64,000 nt of DNA from Bacillus thuringiensis (GTDB lineage Bacteria > Bacillota > Bacilli > Bacillales > Bacillaceae_G), in the NCBI RefSeq assembly GCF_022095615.2, contig NZ_CP155559.1, positions 4,679,501 to 4,743,500 of the forward strand, written 5' to 3'. Shown piece after piece: positions 9,268 to 16,380 of the stretch. A program made the position numbers and the translations under genes. The notes below the pieces were generated by a model, which worked only from the letters and a program-made list of their open reading frames with translations, did not search any database and was not told the DNA's origin. Numbering within the stretch: the stretch's first letter is position 1; each line of letters starts with the position of its first letter.

Positions 9268-9701
9268 TCTTTTTTCACCTCTTTAATAAAAGATTCATAT
9301 TGCTCTAAATCTGTTTTTTGTATCTCTTGCATCGGATCAAAGTTCTTCACATTATGTCCATCATGAAATACAAGTAACGCAGGAACGTCAGAATGTGATA
9401 CGTAACTTTGTTGTGAACGAGAATCAATTGCTACAAATGGTAATCCAGCCTTCTCTACAATGTTTTTAACCTTTGCAAAAATTTGCATGCACGAAGTACA
9501 CTTAAATGAATCAATAATGAAAACTACCATTTTTTCTCCAGAATCTATTCTCATTTTTGTTTTTTCATACTCTTCCAATTGGTTTACAACTTTTTGATAT
9601 TTAAAATATTTATTCCCCAAAAGAATTGCAACAACTAAGAAAACTACTCCGACAGGTATAGCATTTATGCTTGATATACTATCTGTAAATTCATGCAACA
9701 C
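9252..9701 (-). CDS. Membrane-anchored thioredoxin-like protein, 149 aa
   Basis: An N-terminal helix (about 13-30) anchors a thioredoxin-like domain with the CTSC active site (Cys68, Cys71) and a cis-proline-like DVPALLVF segment. The GTG at 9701 is preferred because AGGTGG lies 8 nt upstream; other in-frame GTGs at 9713 and 9710 overlap the site. It overlaps both the kinase-like gene and the MauE-like gene. It is the likely redox partner of the MauE-like protein, acting on cysteine-rich lasso peptides outside or at the membrane. Confidence 0.78.
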   Translation of the reverse strand: MLHEFTDSISSINAIPVGVVFLVVAILLGNKYFKYQKVVNQLEEYEKTKMRIDSGEKMVVFIIDSFKCTSCMQIFAKVKNIVEKAGLPFVAIDSRSQQSYVSHSDVPALLVFHDGHNVKNFDPMQEIQKTDLEQYESFIKEVKKEWKNL

Positions 9702-10650
9702 TATGATCACCACCTAAATCCCCAAATTTTATTGTTTGAATTACTTGATCACACACTTCATTTAAATATGAAAACTCTTTTGGATATTCAAGACTGTATA
9801 CTGGTATTTCTTTAAATATAGAAGAAGAAAAAATGTTCATATACTGGATTGTCGTTTCTGGATTAATAATTCCTAAAGTAAATGTATTAGCAAGTATATG
9901 AATCAGTTTCTCATGTCCTTGTAATTGCTTTACTTTAATATCACCAACAGAATCGTTATGCGGTTTAAGTAAAAATAATCCTTTTAATTTTTTGGTATCT
10001 TTACATGCGTTAGTTTCCCCTAATGAATACACTTGTTTCGTTGCCCCTTCAGCGAGTGAATCTTCATTAATGAATGTTTGTTGTGAGGCGATTGAAATAG
10101 AACTTTCATCCAATTTTAAAGCTGCATAACCTGGATGAACTAAAACTACATCTTTTCCTATAGAAAGAGGCATCACATCATCTGTAAAGAATTGCATTCC
10201 CTTTTCCATTAGAGCAATTTGAATTGTTGATTTCCCAACTCCTGGACCAGCCATAAATCCCCAGGCCCCTTCTTCATGAGTTATTCCACTAGCATGTATA
10301 GGAACAATTCCTCTAACTTGTAATATGTAAGGTAAGACGATTCCAACAAAACAAGCTGCTATATCTTGTTCTGAACTACAGTAGGTAAATCGTATAAAGT
10401 TTACACTCTTACCATTTGCTAAGATTTCATATTTACCAGTTAAACAATTTACATACGTATGTTTACTATGGTGCTCTTGATTAACATAGTCATCAAACTC
10501 TTTAAATGGTAAATCTAATACCTTTTCTTTATCAATCTTAAAGAATAGATCAATCTCCCTTTCTTCCTCTAAATTAATATGATTGATTACTCCTACAGGT
10601 AATGCAACTTCACTAGCAATTTTCAAGCCATAAAATCGATAATAGAACAT
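9691..10650 (-). CDS. HPr kinase-like lasso peptide tailoring enzyme, 319 aa
   Basis: Homologue of the HPr kinase/phosphorylase family of paeninodin-type lasso clusters. Visible are HASG (119-122), the P-loop GPGVGKST (135-142) and a TDD acid pair (156-158). In the paeninodin family this enzyme phosphorylates the C-terminal Ser of the precursor. Here no precursor ends in Ser: three end in Cys and one in Tyr. The target must therefore be an internal residue, or the enzyme has another role. Start at 10650 follows AGGAGG by 8 nt. It is the first gene after the fourth precursor. Confidence 0.85.
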   Translation of the reverse strand: MFYYRFYGLKIASEVALPVGVINHINLEEEREIDLFFKIDKEKVLDLPFKEFDDYVNQEHHSKHTYVNCLTGKYEILANGKSVNFIRFTYCSSEQDIAACFVGIVLPYILQVRGIVPIHASGITHEEGAWGFMAGPGVGKSTIQIALMEKGMQFFTDDVMPLSIGKDVVLVHPGYAALKLDESSISIASQQTFINEDSLAEGATKQVYSLGETNACKDTKKLKGLFLLKPHNDSVGDIKVKQLQGHEKLIHILANTFTLGIINPETTIQYMNIFSSSIFKEIPVYSLEYPKEFSYLNEVCDQVIQTIKFGDLGGDHSVA

Positions 10651-10681
10651 AGCTTTCCCTCCTAACTACACTGATTATTAA

Positions 10682-10849
10682 TCAATATTTTTCCTGTTTG
10701 TTTGTCATCATTAATGGACAATATATATATGGTCTAGGACGATTTAATTTACTTATAAGATGACACTCTTCAGCAAATTTAATATCTCCTATCAAAATAT
10801 CTGATGTATTTTCAAGTCTCTTATTTGAAGGTTTCATATAATTATTCAA
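10682..10849 (-). CDS. Fourth, divergent lasso precursor peptide, 55 aa, TTG start
   Basis: With a TTG start 9 nt after AGGAGG, the peptide begins MNNYMKPSNKRLENTSDILI and is followed by Gly. It aligns without gaps to the leader of the three tandem precursors: Y-x-x-P, then N-(A/T)-S-D-I-(V/L)-x-G at the same spacing. The predicted core starts at Gly21 (GDIKFAEEC...) and has 35 residues. Glu7 or Glu8 of the core can close the macrolactam; Glu8 matches the other precursors. The core has two Cys (9 and 24), an RPRP segment and ends QEKY. A GTG at 10855 and an ATG at 10897 are also in frame, but the site spacing disfavours them. Confidence 0.8.
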   Translation of the reverse strand: MNNYMKPSNKRLENTSDILIGDIKFAEECHLISKLNRPRPYIYCPLMMTNKQEKY

Positions 10850-10917
10850 TTTCACTGTCCTCCTAAAATGTAATAGTTCAGAAAAACTTATCCACATTTT
10901 AAATCCATAAAATAATA

Positions 10918-10973
10918 GGATAACAACAGGGCTAATTTTCTAATTTAAATTTTTAAAGAACCTGTTGTTATCC
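10918..10973 (-). terminator. Long-stem hairpin between precursor array and fourth precursor
   Basis: GGATAACAACAGG (10918-10930) and CCTGTTGTTATCC (10961-10973) form a perfect 13-bp stem around a 30-nt AT-rich loop. On the minus strand only a weak T-rich tail follows. It could act as a leaky terminator or mRNA 3'-end stabiliser that keeps precursor mRNA in excess over enzyme mRNA. Confidence 0.65.
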
Positions 10974-10995
10974 CATTTACCTTTAATACACTAGA

Positions 10996-11163
10996 TTAGC
11001 AGTCTCCTGCTTCCCCTTTATATGCATCTACACATTTTCCACCTTGCATTCTGTATGACCAGTTGCGTAAGTAAACTTCACAACCCCAGCCTCCACAGCC
11101 TTTTACAATATCTGATGCATTCCCAAACTCTACTACCTCTGGCGCTACATATTTCTTTTTCAC
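10996..11163 (-). CDS. Lasso precursor peptide, tandem copy 1, 55 aa
   Basis: Leader MKKKYVAPEVVEFGNASDIV-K, then a 34-residue core beginning GCGGWGCEVYL and ending AYKGEAGDC. The leader carries the Y-x-x-P-x-V-x-x-x-G recognition element. Core Gly1 and Glu8 can form an eight-residue ring; Cys lie at core positions 2, 7, 23 and 34. Start: an ATG at 11169 lies only 2 nt from GGAGG, while the GTG at 11163 has 8-nt spacing and aligns with an ATG in copy 2, so GTG is preferred. The amino-acid sequence is identical to copies 2 and 3 from that start. Confidence 0.88.
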   Translation of the reverse strand: MKKKYVAPEVVEFGNASDIVKGCGGWGCEVYLRNWSYRMQGGKCVDAYKGEAGDC

Positions 11164-11218
11164 TTTCATTACCTCCGTTTTTTTTAGTTTTATTTCGATT
11201 TTACTTTTTCACTTTAAA

Positions 11219-11386
11219 TTAGCAGTCGCCTGCTTCCCCTTTATATGCATCTACACATTTTCCACCTTGCATTCTGTATGACCAGTTGCGTAAGTAAACT
11301 TCACAACCCCAGCCTCCACAGCCTTTTACAATATCTGATGCATTCCCAAACTCTACTACCTCTGGCGCTACATATTTCTTTTTCAT
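11219..11386 (-). CDS. Lasso precursor peptide, tandem copy 2, 55 aa
   Basis: Encodes the same leader and core as copies 1 and 3. Here the preferred start codon is ATG (8 nt after GGAGG); an upstream ATG at 11392 is too close to the site. Only a few synonymous changes near the stop codon separate it from copy 1. The flanking sequence is also repeated, so the unit is about 222 bp. Confidence 0.88.
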   Translation of the reverse strand: MKKKYVAPEVVEFGNASDIVKGCGGWGCEVYLRNWSYRMQGGKCVDAYKGEAGDC

Positions 11387-11440
11387 TTTCATTACCTCCG
11401 TTTTTTTAGTTTTATTTCGATTTTACTTTTTCACTTTAAA

Positions 11441-11608
11441 TTAGCAGTCGCCCGCTTCTCCTTTATATGCATCTACACATTTTCCACCTTGCATTCTGTA
11501 TGACCAGTTGCGTAAGTAAACTTCACAACCCCAGCCTCCACAGCCTTTTACAATATCTGATGCATTCCCAAACTCTACTACCTCTGGCGCTACATATTTC
11601 TTTTTCAC
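11441..11608 (-). CDS. Lasso precursor peptide, tandem copy 3 (promoter-proximal), 55 aa
   Basis: First precursor of the operon on the minus strand, with the same 21-residue leader and 34-residue four-Cys core. Preferred GTG start 8 nt from GGAGG; the ATG at 11614 is an alternative. Synonymous changes in the Gly-Glu-Ala codons near the end distinguish it from copies 1 and 2. Three copies of one product suggest a gene-dosage effect. Confidence 0.88.
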   Translation of the reverse strand: MKKKYVAPEVVEFGNASDIVKGCGGWGCEVYLRNWSYRMQGGKCVDAYKGEAGDC

Positions 11609-11614
11609 TTTCAT

Positions 11615-11959
11615 TACCTCCGTTTTTTGTTATTTATTACTTCATCTTCTAATTCTTTTCACAAGATTTATTTTTTCATCTCCTTCGTTTATATTTTTAA
11701 TTGCTTTACACTTGTAGTGTAGTATAAATAAAAATTGAAACACACCTCGCAAAATGGCATACTTTCAGTTTTTTAATAATTTTCCGTTAATTCAACCGAA
11801 ATATATCTCTCTACCTCCTATAATCCTTTATCAATAGTAGCCCTATACAAATGCAAATCATTTGACTAAAGTACCCATCATAACGAAAATAATTACATCA
11901 GTATGTTATTACACCTCGAGAACAAGCTATTCACATATCCACAAATAGGAGGAAGAACA
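11615..11959. promoter_or_regulatory. Intergenic region with candidate operator for the lasso operon
   Basis: This 345-bp gap separates the minus-strand lasso operon from the plus-strand flavoprotein gene, so both promoters should lie here. An inverted repeat ACACT-TGT-AGTGT is at 11708-11720, next to an AT-rich TATACT-like element on the minus strand. It could be an operator. A GAAGGAG site near 11685 is followed only by a three-codon reading frame. I see no convincing -35/-10 pair for either direction. Confidence 0.4.
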
Positions 11960-12541
11960 ATGAAACATGTAATCGTTTATGCACACCCAAATCCAGAAAG
12001 CTTCAACCATGCGATTTTAGAAACGGTAAAAAGTGAATTAGAAGGAAAAGGTCACGAAGTACGCGTTCGCGATCTCTACGAGTTAAACTTTAATCCAGTA
12101 TTAGGCGCTTCCGATTTCATCTCATTTTCTCAAGGAAACACACCAGAAGATATTAAAGAAGAACAAGAACATATCTCTTGGGCTGATAGCATTACATTCA
12201 TTTATCCAGTTTGGTGGGCAGGACTTCCTGCTATTTTAAAAGGATACGTCGACCGTGTATTTAGCCACGGCTTCGCTTATGCTTACGGTGAAAATGGTAT
12301 TGAGAAGTTATTAAGCGATAAAAAAGGCTTATTATTATCTACACTGGGAAATACGAAAGAGGCATACCTAGCCGGCGGTATGTTTGAAGCAATGAAGAAA
12401 ACAGCAGATGTTGGTATCTTTGAATTTACAGGCATCGAAACAATTGAGCATATATTCTATACAAGCGTTCCTTCTGTGGATGACAGTGTGCGTAAACAAT
12501 ATCTTGAAGAAGTTAAAGATGTTGTGAATCGTGCATTTTAA
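11960..12541 (+). CDS. NAD(P)H-dependent quinone reductase-like flavoprotein, 193 aa
   Basis: Flavodoxin-fold oxidoreductase of the NQO1/KefF/YwrO type. It opens with the beta-strand and phosphate-binding segment HVIVYAHPNPESFNHAI and has the flavin-contact segment YPVWWAGLPAILKGYVDRVF. It probably reduces quinones or related electrophiles with NAD(P)H. The ATG at 11960 follows AGGAGG; reading could extend upstream but without a site. It is monocistronic and ends in a terminator shared with the convergent gene. Confidence 0.85.
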   Translation: MKHVIVYAHPNPESFNHAILETVKSELEGKGHEVRVRDLYELNFNPVLGASDFISFSQGNTPEDIKEEQEHISWADSITFIYPVWWAGLPAILKGYVDRVFSHGFAYAYGENGIEKLLSDKKGLLLSTLGNTKEAYLAGGMFEAMKKTADVGIFEFTGIETIEHIFYTSVPSVDDSVRKQYLEEVKDVVNRAF

Positions 12542-12542
12542 T

Positions 12543-12576
12543 AAAAAAACTCCGGTTTTCACAACCGGAGTTTTTT
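12543..12576. terminator. Bidirectional terminator
   Basis: ACTCCGGTT and AACCGGAGT form a 9-bp stem with an A-run on the left and a T-run on the right. It serves the convergent flavoprotein gene and the membrane-protein gene. Confidence 0.9.
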
Positions 12577-13105
12577 ATTTCATCATCAATTTCGGAATAT
12601 ATCTTTGAAGAATTCTTTCTAATTCATTCATATCTTCCTGTCTAATAAGTAAATTTACATTGTCATTCATTTTTTCTCGCCCGCGATATAAAAATATATT
12701 TTCTTTTGAATTTTCCCATGTTGATGTTTTATAGCCTTTTAATTCTTCGTATGAATAAAAGTTCAATCCGTCAATTACGCCTTTTTCATATATTTGTACG
12801 CTTTTAATAAGATGGATAGCTATTAAAGTCATAAAACAACTTGCTATAGCATAACTACCCGACTGAATGAAAAACTGTTCAGCTGTATTAATATCGCCAC
12901 TTACGTACTGAGCATATATATACATACATTGTCCAATGAAATATGCTGGTCCAAGTAACGCAATCCAACGTCGTTTTACCCTAGGATAAATTGCAATAAG
13001 TTTTCCTGCGCTTTTTTTCATTTCATTTATTTTATATATTTTCCATAGAACAAAGAACAAAACACATAATGTAAAAACAAACATAATACATGACATCCAG
13101 TACAT
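12575..13105 (-). CDS. Hypothetical membrane protein, 176 aa
   Basis: Three membrane helices are visible (about 4-23, 47-67, 82-103), followed by a soluble C-terminal domain that reads like a small PH- or DUF5673-like beta domain (EKGVIDGLNFYSYEELKGYK...). No catalytic motif is seen. Start at 13105 follows GGGGGA. It is alone between two terminators and its function is unknown. Confidence 0.7.
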   Translation of the reverse strand: MYWMSCIMFVFTLCVLFFVLWKIYKINEMKKSAGKLIAIYPRVKRRWIALLGPAYFIGQCMYIYAQYVSGDINTAEQFFIQSGSYAIASCFMTLIAIHLIKSVQIYEKGVIDGLNFYSYEELKGYKTSTWENSKENIFLYRGREKMNDNVNLLIRQEDMNELERILQRYIPKLMMK

Positions 13106-13181
13106 TCTTATCCCCCTTTAAAATATCATTACATATAAATTTTACATTTTGTATACCAACAGCACATATGCAATTATGCAT

Positions 13182-13218
13182 AAAAAAAACAGGTAACCTC
13201 TTCCGGCTACCTGTTTTT
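13182..13218. terminator. Terminator downstream of yutF-like gene
   Basis: ACAGGTAACC and GGCTACCTGT form a stem with one mismatch. An eight-A run on the left gives a T-run on the minus strand, just past the phosphatase stop codon. Confidence 0.85.
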
Positions 13219-13220
13219 CA

Positions 13221-13985
13221 TTACATCTTCTCAATCCACTCCGTCAAGTTATGCACAACTTGCGTTGGTTGTACTTCATATTCTGTTAACTTCTCCACAG
13301 TTGTGACTCCAGTGTGGACAAGAAGCGTATGCATGCCAGCATTTACTCCCGCTAAAATGTCTGTATCGTAGTTATCCCCAACCATTAATGCTTCATCTTT
13401 TCCTATACCAAGCACTTTTAACGCTTGTTCCATAATAATTGATTCTGGTTTTCCGATAAAGATTGGATCAACACCTGTTGATACTGCTACAACTGATGTT
13501 AATGAACCGTTACCTGGTAATAATCCGCGCTCAGTCGGAATAGCAATATCTCCATTTGTAGAAATAAACGTTGCGCCGTTACGCACAGCAAGACAAGCTT
13601 TTGCTAATTTTTCATATGTGATGTCACGATCTAAACCGACAACAACGAAATCAGGATTTTCATCCACAAGTTCAAATCCCTTTTCCACAAGCGCATCATG
13701 TAACCCTTCTTCACCAATCATATATACAGTTGCGTCTTGTTTACGTTCATAAATGAAGTTCGCTGTCGCCATACTCGTTGTGAATACTTGCTCTGCTTTC
13801 GCTGGAATATCGAAACGAACAAGTTTTTCTGCCACTTGTTCTGGTTTACGTGTTGAATTATTCGTAACGAACAAATAAGGAACGCCGCGCTCTCCTAACG
13901 CTTTTACGAAGTCGCTCGCTTCTTCAATTTGTTCTTCTCCGCGATACATCGTACCGTCTAAGTCAATTAAATAACCTTTATACAT
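13221..13985 (-). CDS. yutF: NagD-family HAD phosphatase (YutF-like), 254 aa
   Basis: HAD superfamily class IIA sugar-phosphatase-like hydrolase. Motif I is DLDGT (Asp8 nucleophile, Asp10), motif II is the Thr/Ser in FVTNNSTR, and motif III/IV is the late Lys in GKPES with GDNYDTDI. Length matches the NagD/AraL group. It probably dephosphorylates small metabolites; the substrate cannot be read from sequence. The order next to yutD, lipA and yun genes fits the B. subtilis yut region. Confidence 0.88.
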   Translation of the reverse strand: MYKGYLIDLDGTMYRGEEQIEEASDFVKALGERGVPYLFVTNNSTRKPEQVAEKLVRFDIPAKAEQVFTTSMATANFIYERKQDATVYMIGEEGLHDALVEKGFELVDENPDFVVVGLDRDITYEKLAKACLAVRNGATFISTNGDIAIPTERGLLPGNGSLTSVVAVSTGVDPIFIGKPESIIMEQALKVLGIGKDEALMVGDNYDTDILAGVNAGMHTLLVHTGVTTVEKLTEYEVQPTQVVHNLTEWIEKM

Positions 13986-14055
13986 TATTATGTCTCTCCT
14001 TCTATGCTAACGTTCTCACCTATCATACCACTCTTATATTACCCGCTTTTTCCAA

Positions 14056-14083
14056 AGAAAAAAACGCTTTACCTTAAAGCGCC
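14056..14083 (-). terminator. Terminator after the SufR-like gene
   Basis: CGCTTTA-cct-TAAAGCG stem; on the minus strand it is followed by a run of seven T. It lies 10 bp after the stop codon. Confidence 0.85.
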
Positions 14084-14092
14084 CCATAACGT

Positions 14093-14725
14093 TCATTTTT
14101 TCTCTTTTACTTGGTAAGAACAACTACAATCGCCTTCGCACATGTTTGCTAACGCTTTCACATCTGCACCTGCAAATAAACGCTTATACATCTCTTTTTC
14201 ATCTTCACATACTTGCGAGAATCTCTCTGCAATTTCCTTTAACGGACAGTTTTGTTTTTCAATTACGAAAGAATTCTCTCCATCTCTCTTTATTTGAACC
14301 ATATAACCATTTTTCTCTTGCATAGCTGCTATCTCTTGTACTTTATATGCTAAACTCTTTTGATTACTCACTCGCTTTTGCAACTGTTCTTCCATCCGCT
14401 TCGTTCTCTCTTTTAAAACGTGACGAAGTATTTTTTCATCGCCCATTCGAGCTAAATCTTCTAACATATCAATCGCAAATTGCTTATACTCTTTCGGGAA
14501 TGTATCTTCTCCCTTTTCGCTTAATCCATACAAATAAGTTGGTCTTCCGACATGTTGCCTTACCATCTTGGAATAGATTAAACCATCTTTCTCGAGATTA
14601 CTTAAATGTCTTCGGATTGCCATTTCTGTAATCTCTAAAACGTCAGCTAGTTCCGCTACCGTGTGCTCTCCCTTTACTTTCAACAATTGTACAATTTCAT
14701 CTTTCGTCGTACGTGCTTCCCCCAT
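14093..14725 (-). CDS. Winged-helix regulator with C-terminal cysteines (SufR-like), 210 aa
   Basis: An N-terminal DeoR/ArsR-like winged helix (about 8-75: TVAELADVLEITEMAIRRHL) is followed by a helical region and a C-terminal cysteine set: NCPLKE, QVCEDE and MCEGDCSC. This layout matches SufR-type repressors that bind an Fe-S cluster and control Fe-S assembly genes. The suf operon lies 12.5 kb away in this window. Fe-S binding and suf control are inferred. Start at 14725; the site is AAGG 7 nt upstream. Confidence 0.72.
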   Translation of the reverse strand: MGEARTTKDEIVQLLKVKGEHTVAELADVLEITEMAIRRHLSNLEKDGLIYSKMVRQHVGRPTYLYGLSEKGEDTFPKEYKQFAIDMLEDLARMGDEKILRHVLKERTKRMEEQLQKRVSNQKSLAYKVQEIAAMQEKNGYMVQIKRDGENSFVIEKQNCPLKEIAERFSQVCEDEKEMYKRLFAGADVKALANMCEGDCSCSYQVKEKK

Positions 14726-14760
14726 GCTTCAACCTTCTCCCTTTTCTTTCTCACATACAA

Positions 14761-14797
14761 TATAAGATCCCCAAAAAAGTACCTTGGGGATCTTATA
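14761..14797 (-). terminator. Hairpin after the HepT-like gene
   Basis: TATAAGATCCCCAA and TTGGGGATCTTATA form a 14-bp perfect stem with a 9-nt loop. No T-run follows on either strand, so it may be an RNA-stabilising hairpin rather than a classical terminator. Confidence 0.6.
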
Positions 14798-14804
14798 AGC
14801 ATAA

Positions 14805-15245
14805 TTATTCTGGTACAAATGCAGATACAGGTCCTAATTCCTTTTCTAAATAACTGCGAATATTTGCTGGGTATTTCTCTACCACTGCAATATGTTTTTG
14901 AATCGTCTTATATAATTCATCATGATTCATTTGAATATAATCTTGCGTAAGCATTTTTCGAAGAAGGATAATTTCTTTCATCCCTTGTCCATCTTCTGCA
15001 CTTATCACTCGCTCGTCCATTAAAATATCAATAATATCTTCATAGCTTCCTGGATCGCGCATAATAAATCCATCAATCATCGCATTTCCTACATCTAATA
15101 CACAATCAATAATAAGATGCGCTATGCGTTCTAATGCGTAAAATTCAAACTCGGTTTCATATATCTTTTTCTCTTGAAATGTACTTGTTGCTCGTTCTAA
15201 ACATACTAGCATTTGTTCTATTTTCTTTCTGTCTACAAAATACAT
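14805..15245 (-). CDS. yutE: HepT-like DUF86 protein (YutE-like), catalytic His absent, 146 aa
   Basis: All-helical DUF86 protein. In the HepT ribonuclease the active site is R-x(4-6)-H-x-Y; here the same place reads RKMLTQDY (about residue 102), so His is replaced by Gln. No MNT nucleotidyltransferase antitoxin is adjacent. It therefore looks like a chromosomal descendant of the family without RNase activity. The ATG at 15245 is preferred over a GTG at 15254 because of the AGGTAGGTG site. It is divergent from glpX. Confidence 0.75.
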   Translation of the reverse strand: MYFVDRKKIEQMLVCLERATSTFQEKKIYETEFEFYALERIAHLIIDCVLDVGNAMIDGFIMRDPGSYEDIIDILMDERVISAEDGQGMKEIILLRKMLTQDYIQMNHDELYKTIQKHIAVVEKYPANIRSYLEKELGPVSAFVPE

Positions 15246-15392
15246 GAATGTCACCTACCTGGAAATTAAAGCATTTACATTTTAATTGTAACGCTTTCTT
15301 CTGAAAAAATCGACAATTTTTCGAATTCACCTTTTCTCCGTTATTTGTTATAGTTATATTTGTATGATTTTTGAAATTGGAGGAATGGAATC

Positions 15393-16364
15393 TTGGAACG
15401 TGAACTCGCACTAGAAATTGTCCGTGTAACAGAAGCAGCAGCATTAGCATCCGCACAGTGGATGGGCCGCGGAAAGAAGAATGAAGCAGATGATGCAGCA
15501 ACTACAGCAATGCGTGATATGTTCGATTCAGTAAACATGGCAGGTACAGTTGTAATTGGTGAAGGAGAACTTGATGAAGCACCGATGTTATATATTGGTG
15601 AAGAACTAGGAACAGGTAACGGTCCAGAAGTAGATATCGCCGTTGATCCATTAGAAGGTACAAACATCGTTGCAAAAGGTCTTGCAAATGCAATGGCAGT
15701 TATCGCAATAGCAGATAAAGGAAACCTTCTTCATGCTCCTGATATGTACATGGAAAAAATCGCGGTTGGTCCAAAAGCAGCTGGTAAAATTAGCTTAGAT
15801 GATCCAATTGAAAAAACAATTGAAATTGTAGCAGAAGCTAACAATAAAAAGATTCGTGATCTAACAGTTATCGTGCAAGAACGTGAACGTCATCAAGATA
15901 TTATTGACCGTGTTCGTGCAAAAGGTGCACGCGTAAAATTATTTGGTGATGGTGATGTTGGTGCGTCAATCGCAACAGCACTACCTGGAACAGGTATTGA
16001 TTTATTCGTAGGTATTGGCGGAGCTCCAGAAGGTGTTATTTCTGCAGCAGCATTAAAATGCCTTGAAGGTGAAATGCAAGCTCGCTTAGTTCCAATGAAC
16101 GAAGAAGAAGAAGCTCGTTGTCGTGAAATGGGATTAGAAGATCCTCGTCAACTTCTTATGTTAGATGACTTAGTATCTGGGGATGATGCAATCTTCTCAG
16201 CAACTGGTGTATCTGCTGGTGAGTTATTAGACGGTGTTAAATTCCTTGGCGGAGATTTAGCTGAAACATATTCTATCGTTATGCGTTACAAAACAAGAAC
16301 GGTACGATTCATTAAAACGCATCACCATTTAGATCATAAACCACACTTAAACTTAGATATTTAA
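15393..16364 (+). CDS. glpX: Class II fructose-1,6-bisphosphatase GlpX, 323 aa, TTG start
   Basis: Gluconeogenic enzyme that hydrolyses fructose-1,6-bisphosphate to fructose-6-phosphate. The family motifs are clear: [11 protein letters not shown] (metal-binding acids), DPLEGTN, and [15 protein letters not shown] near residue 210. Length fits GlpX. The start is TTG at 15393, 9 nt after GGAGG, giving [11 protein letters not shown]. The small DUF3055-like gene follows 16 bp later and is likely co-transcribed. Confidence 0.95.
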   Translation: MERELALEIVRVTEAAALASAQWMGRGKKNEADDAATTAMRDMFDSVNMAGTVVIGEGELDEAPMLYIGEELGTGNGPEVDIAVDPLEGTNIVAKGLANAMAVIAIADKGNLLHAPDMYMEKIAVGPKAAGKISLDDPIEKTIEIVAEANNKKIRDLTVIVQERERHQDIIDRVRAKGARVKLFGDGDVGASIATALPGTGIDLFVGIGGAPEGVISAAALKCLEGEMQARLVPMNEEEEARCREMGLEDPRQLLMLDDLVSGDDAIFSATGVSAGELLDGVKFLGGDLAETYSIVMRYKTRTVRFIKTHHHLDHKPHLNLDI

Positions 16365-16380
16365 TAAAGGAGCCATGTGT

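Larger units (their letters stand above)
10996..11634. repeat. Three-copy tandem repeat of about 222 bp carrying precursor genes
   Basis: Stop codons of the three precursors lie at 10996, 11219 and 11441, giving periods of 223 and 222 bp. Both coding and spacer sequences are nearly identical, which points to recent duplication. The array is open to expansion or loss by recombination, and short-read assemblies could collapse it. Confidence 0.93.

Noticed and set aside
11022..11652. Identical His/Leu-rich open frames on the plus strand
   Set aside because: They are antisense to the precursor genes and duplicated with them; no start signals.
14805..15245. HepT/MNT toxin-antitoxin system
   Set aside because: No MNT gene next to it and the catalytic His is replaced by Gln.
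15157..15693. Minus-strand open frames across the start of glpX
   Set aside because: glpX has a clear family match and codon use; the antisense frames do not.
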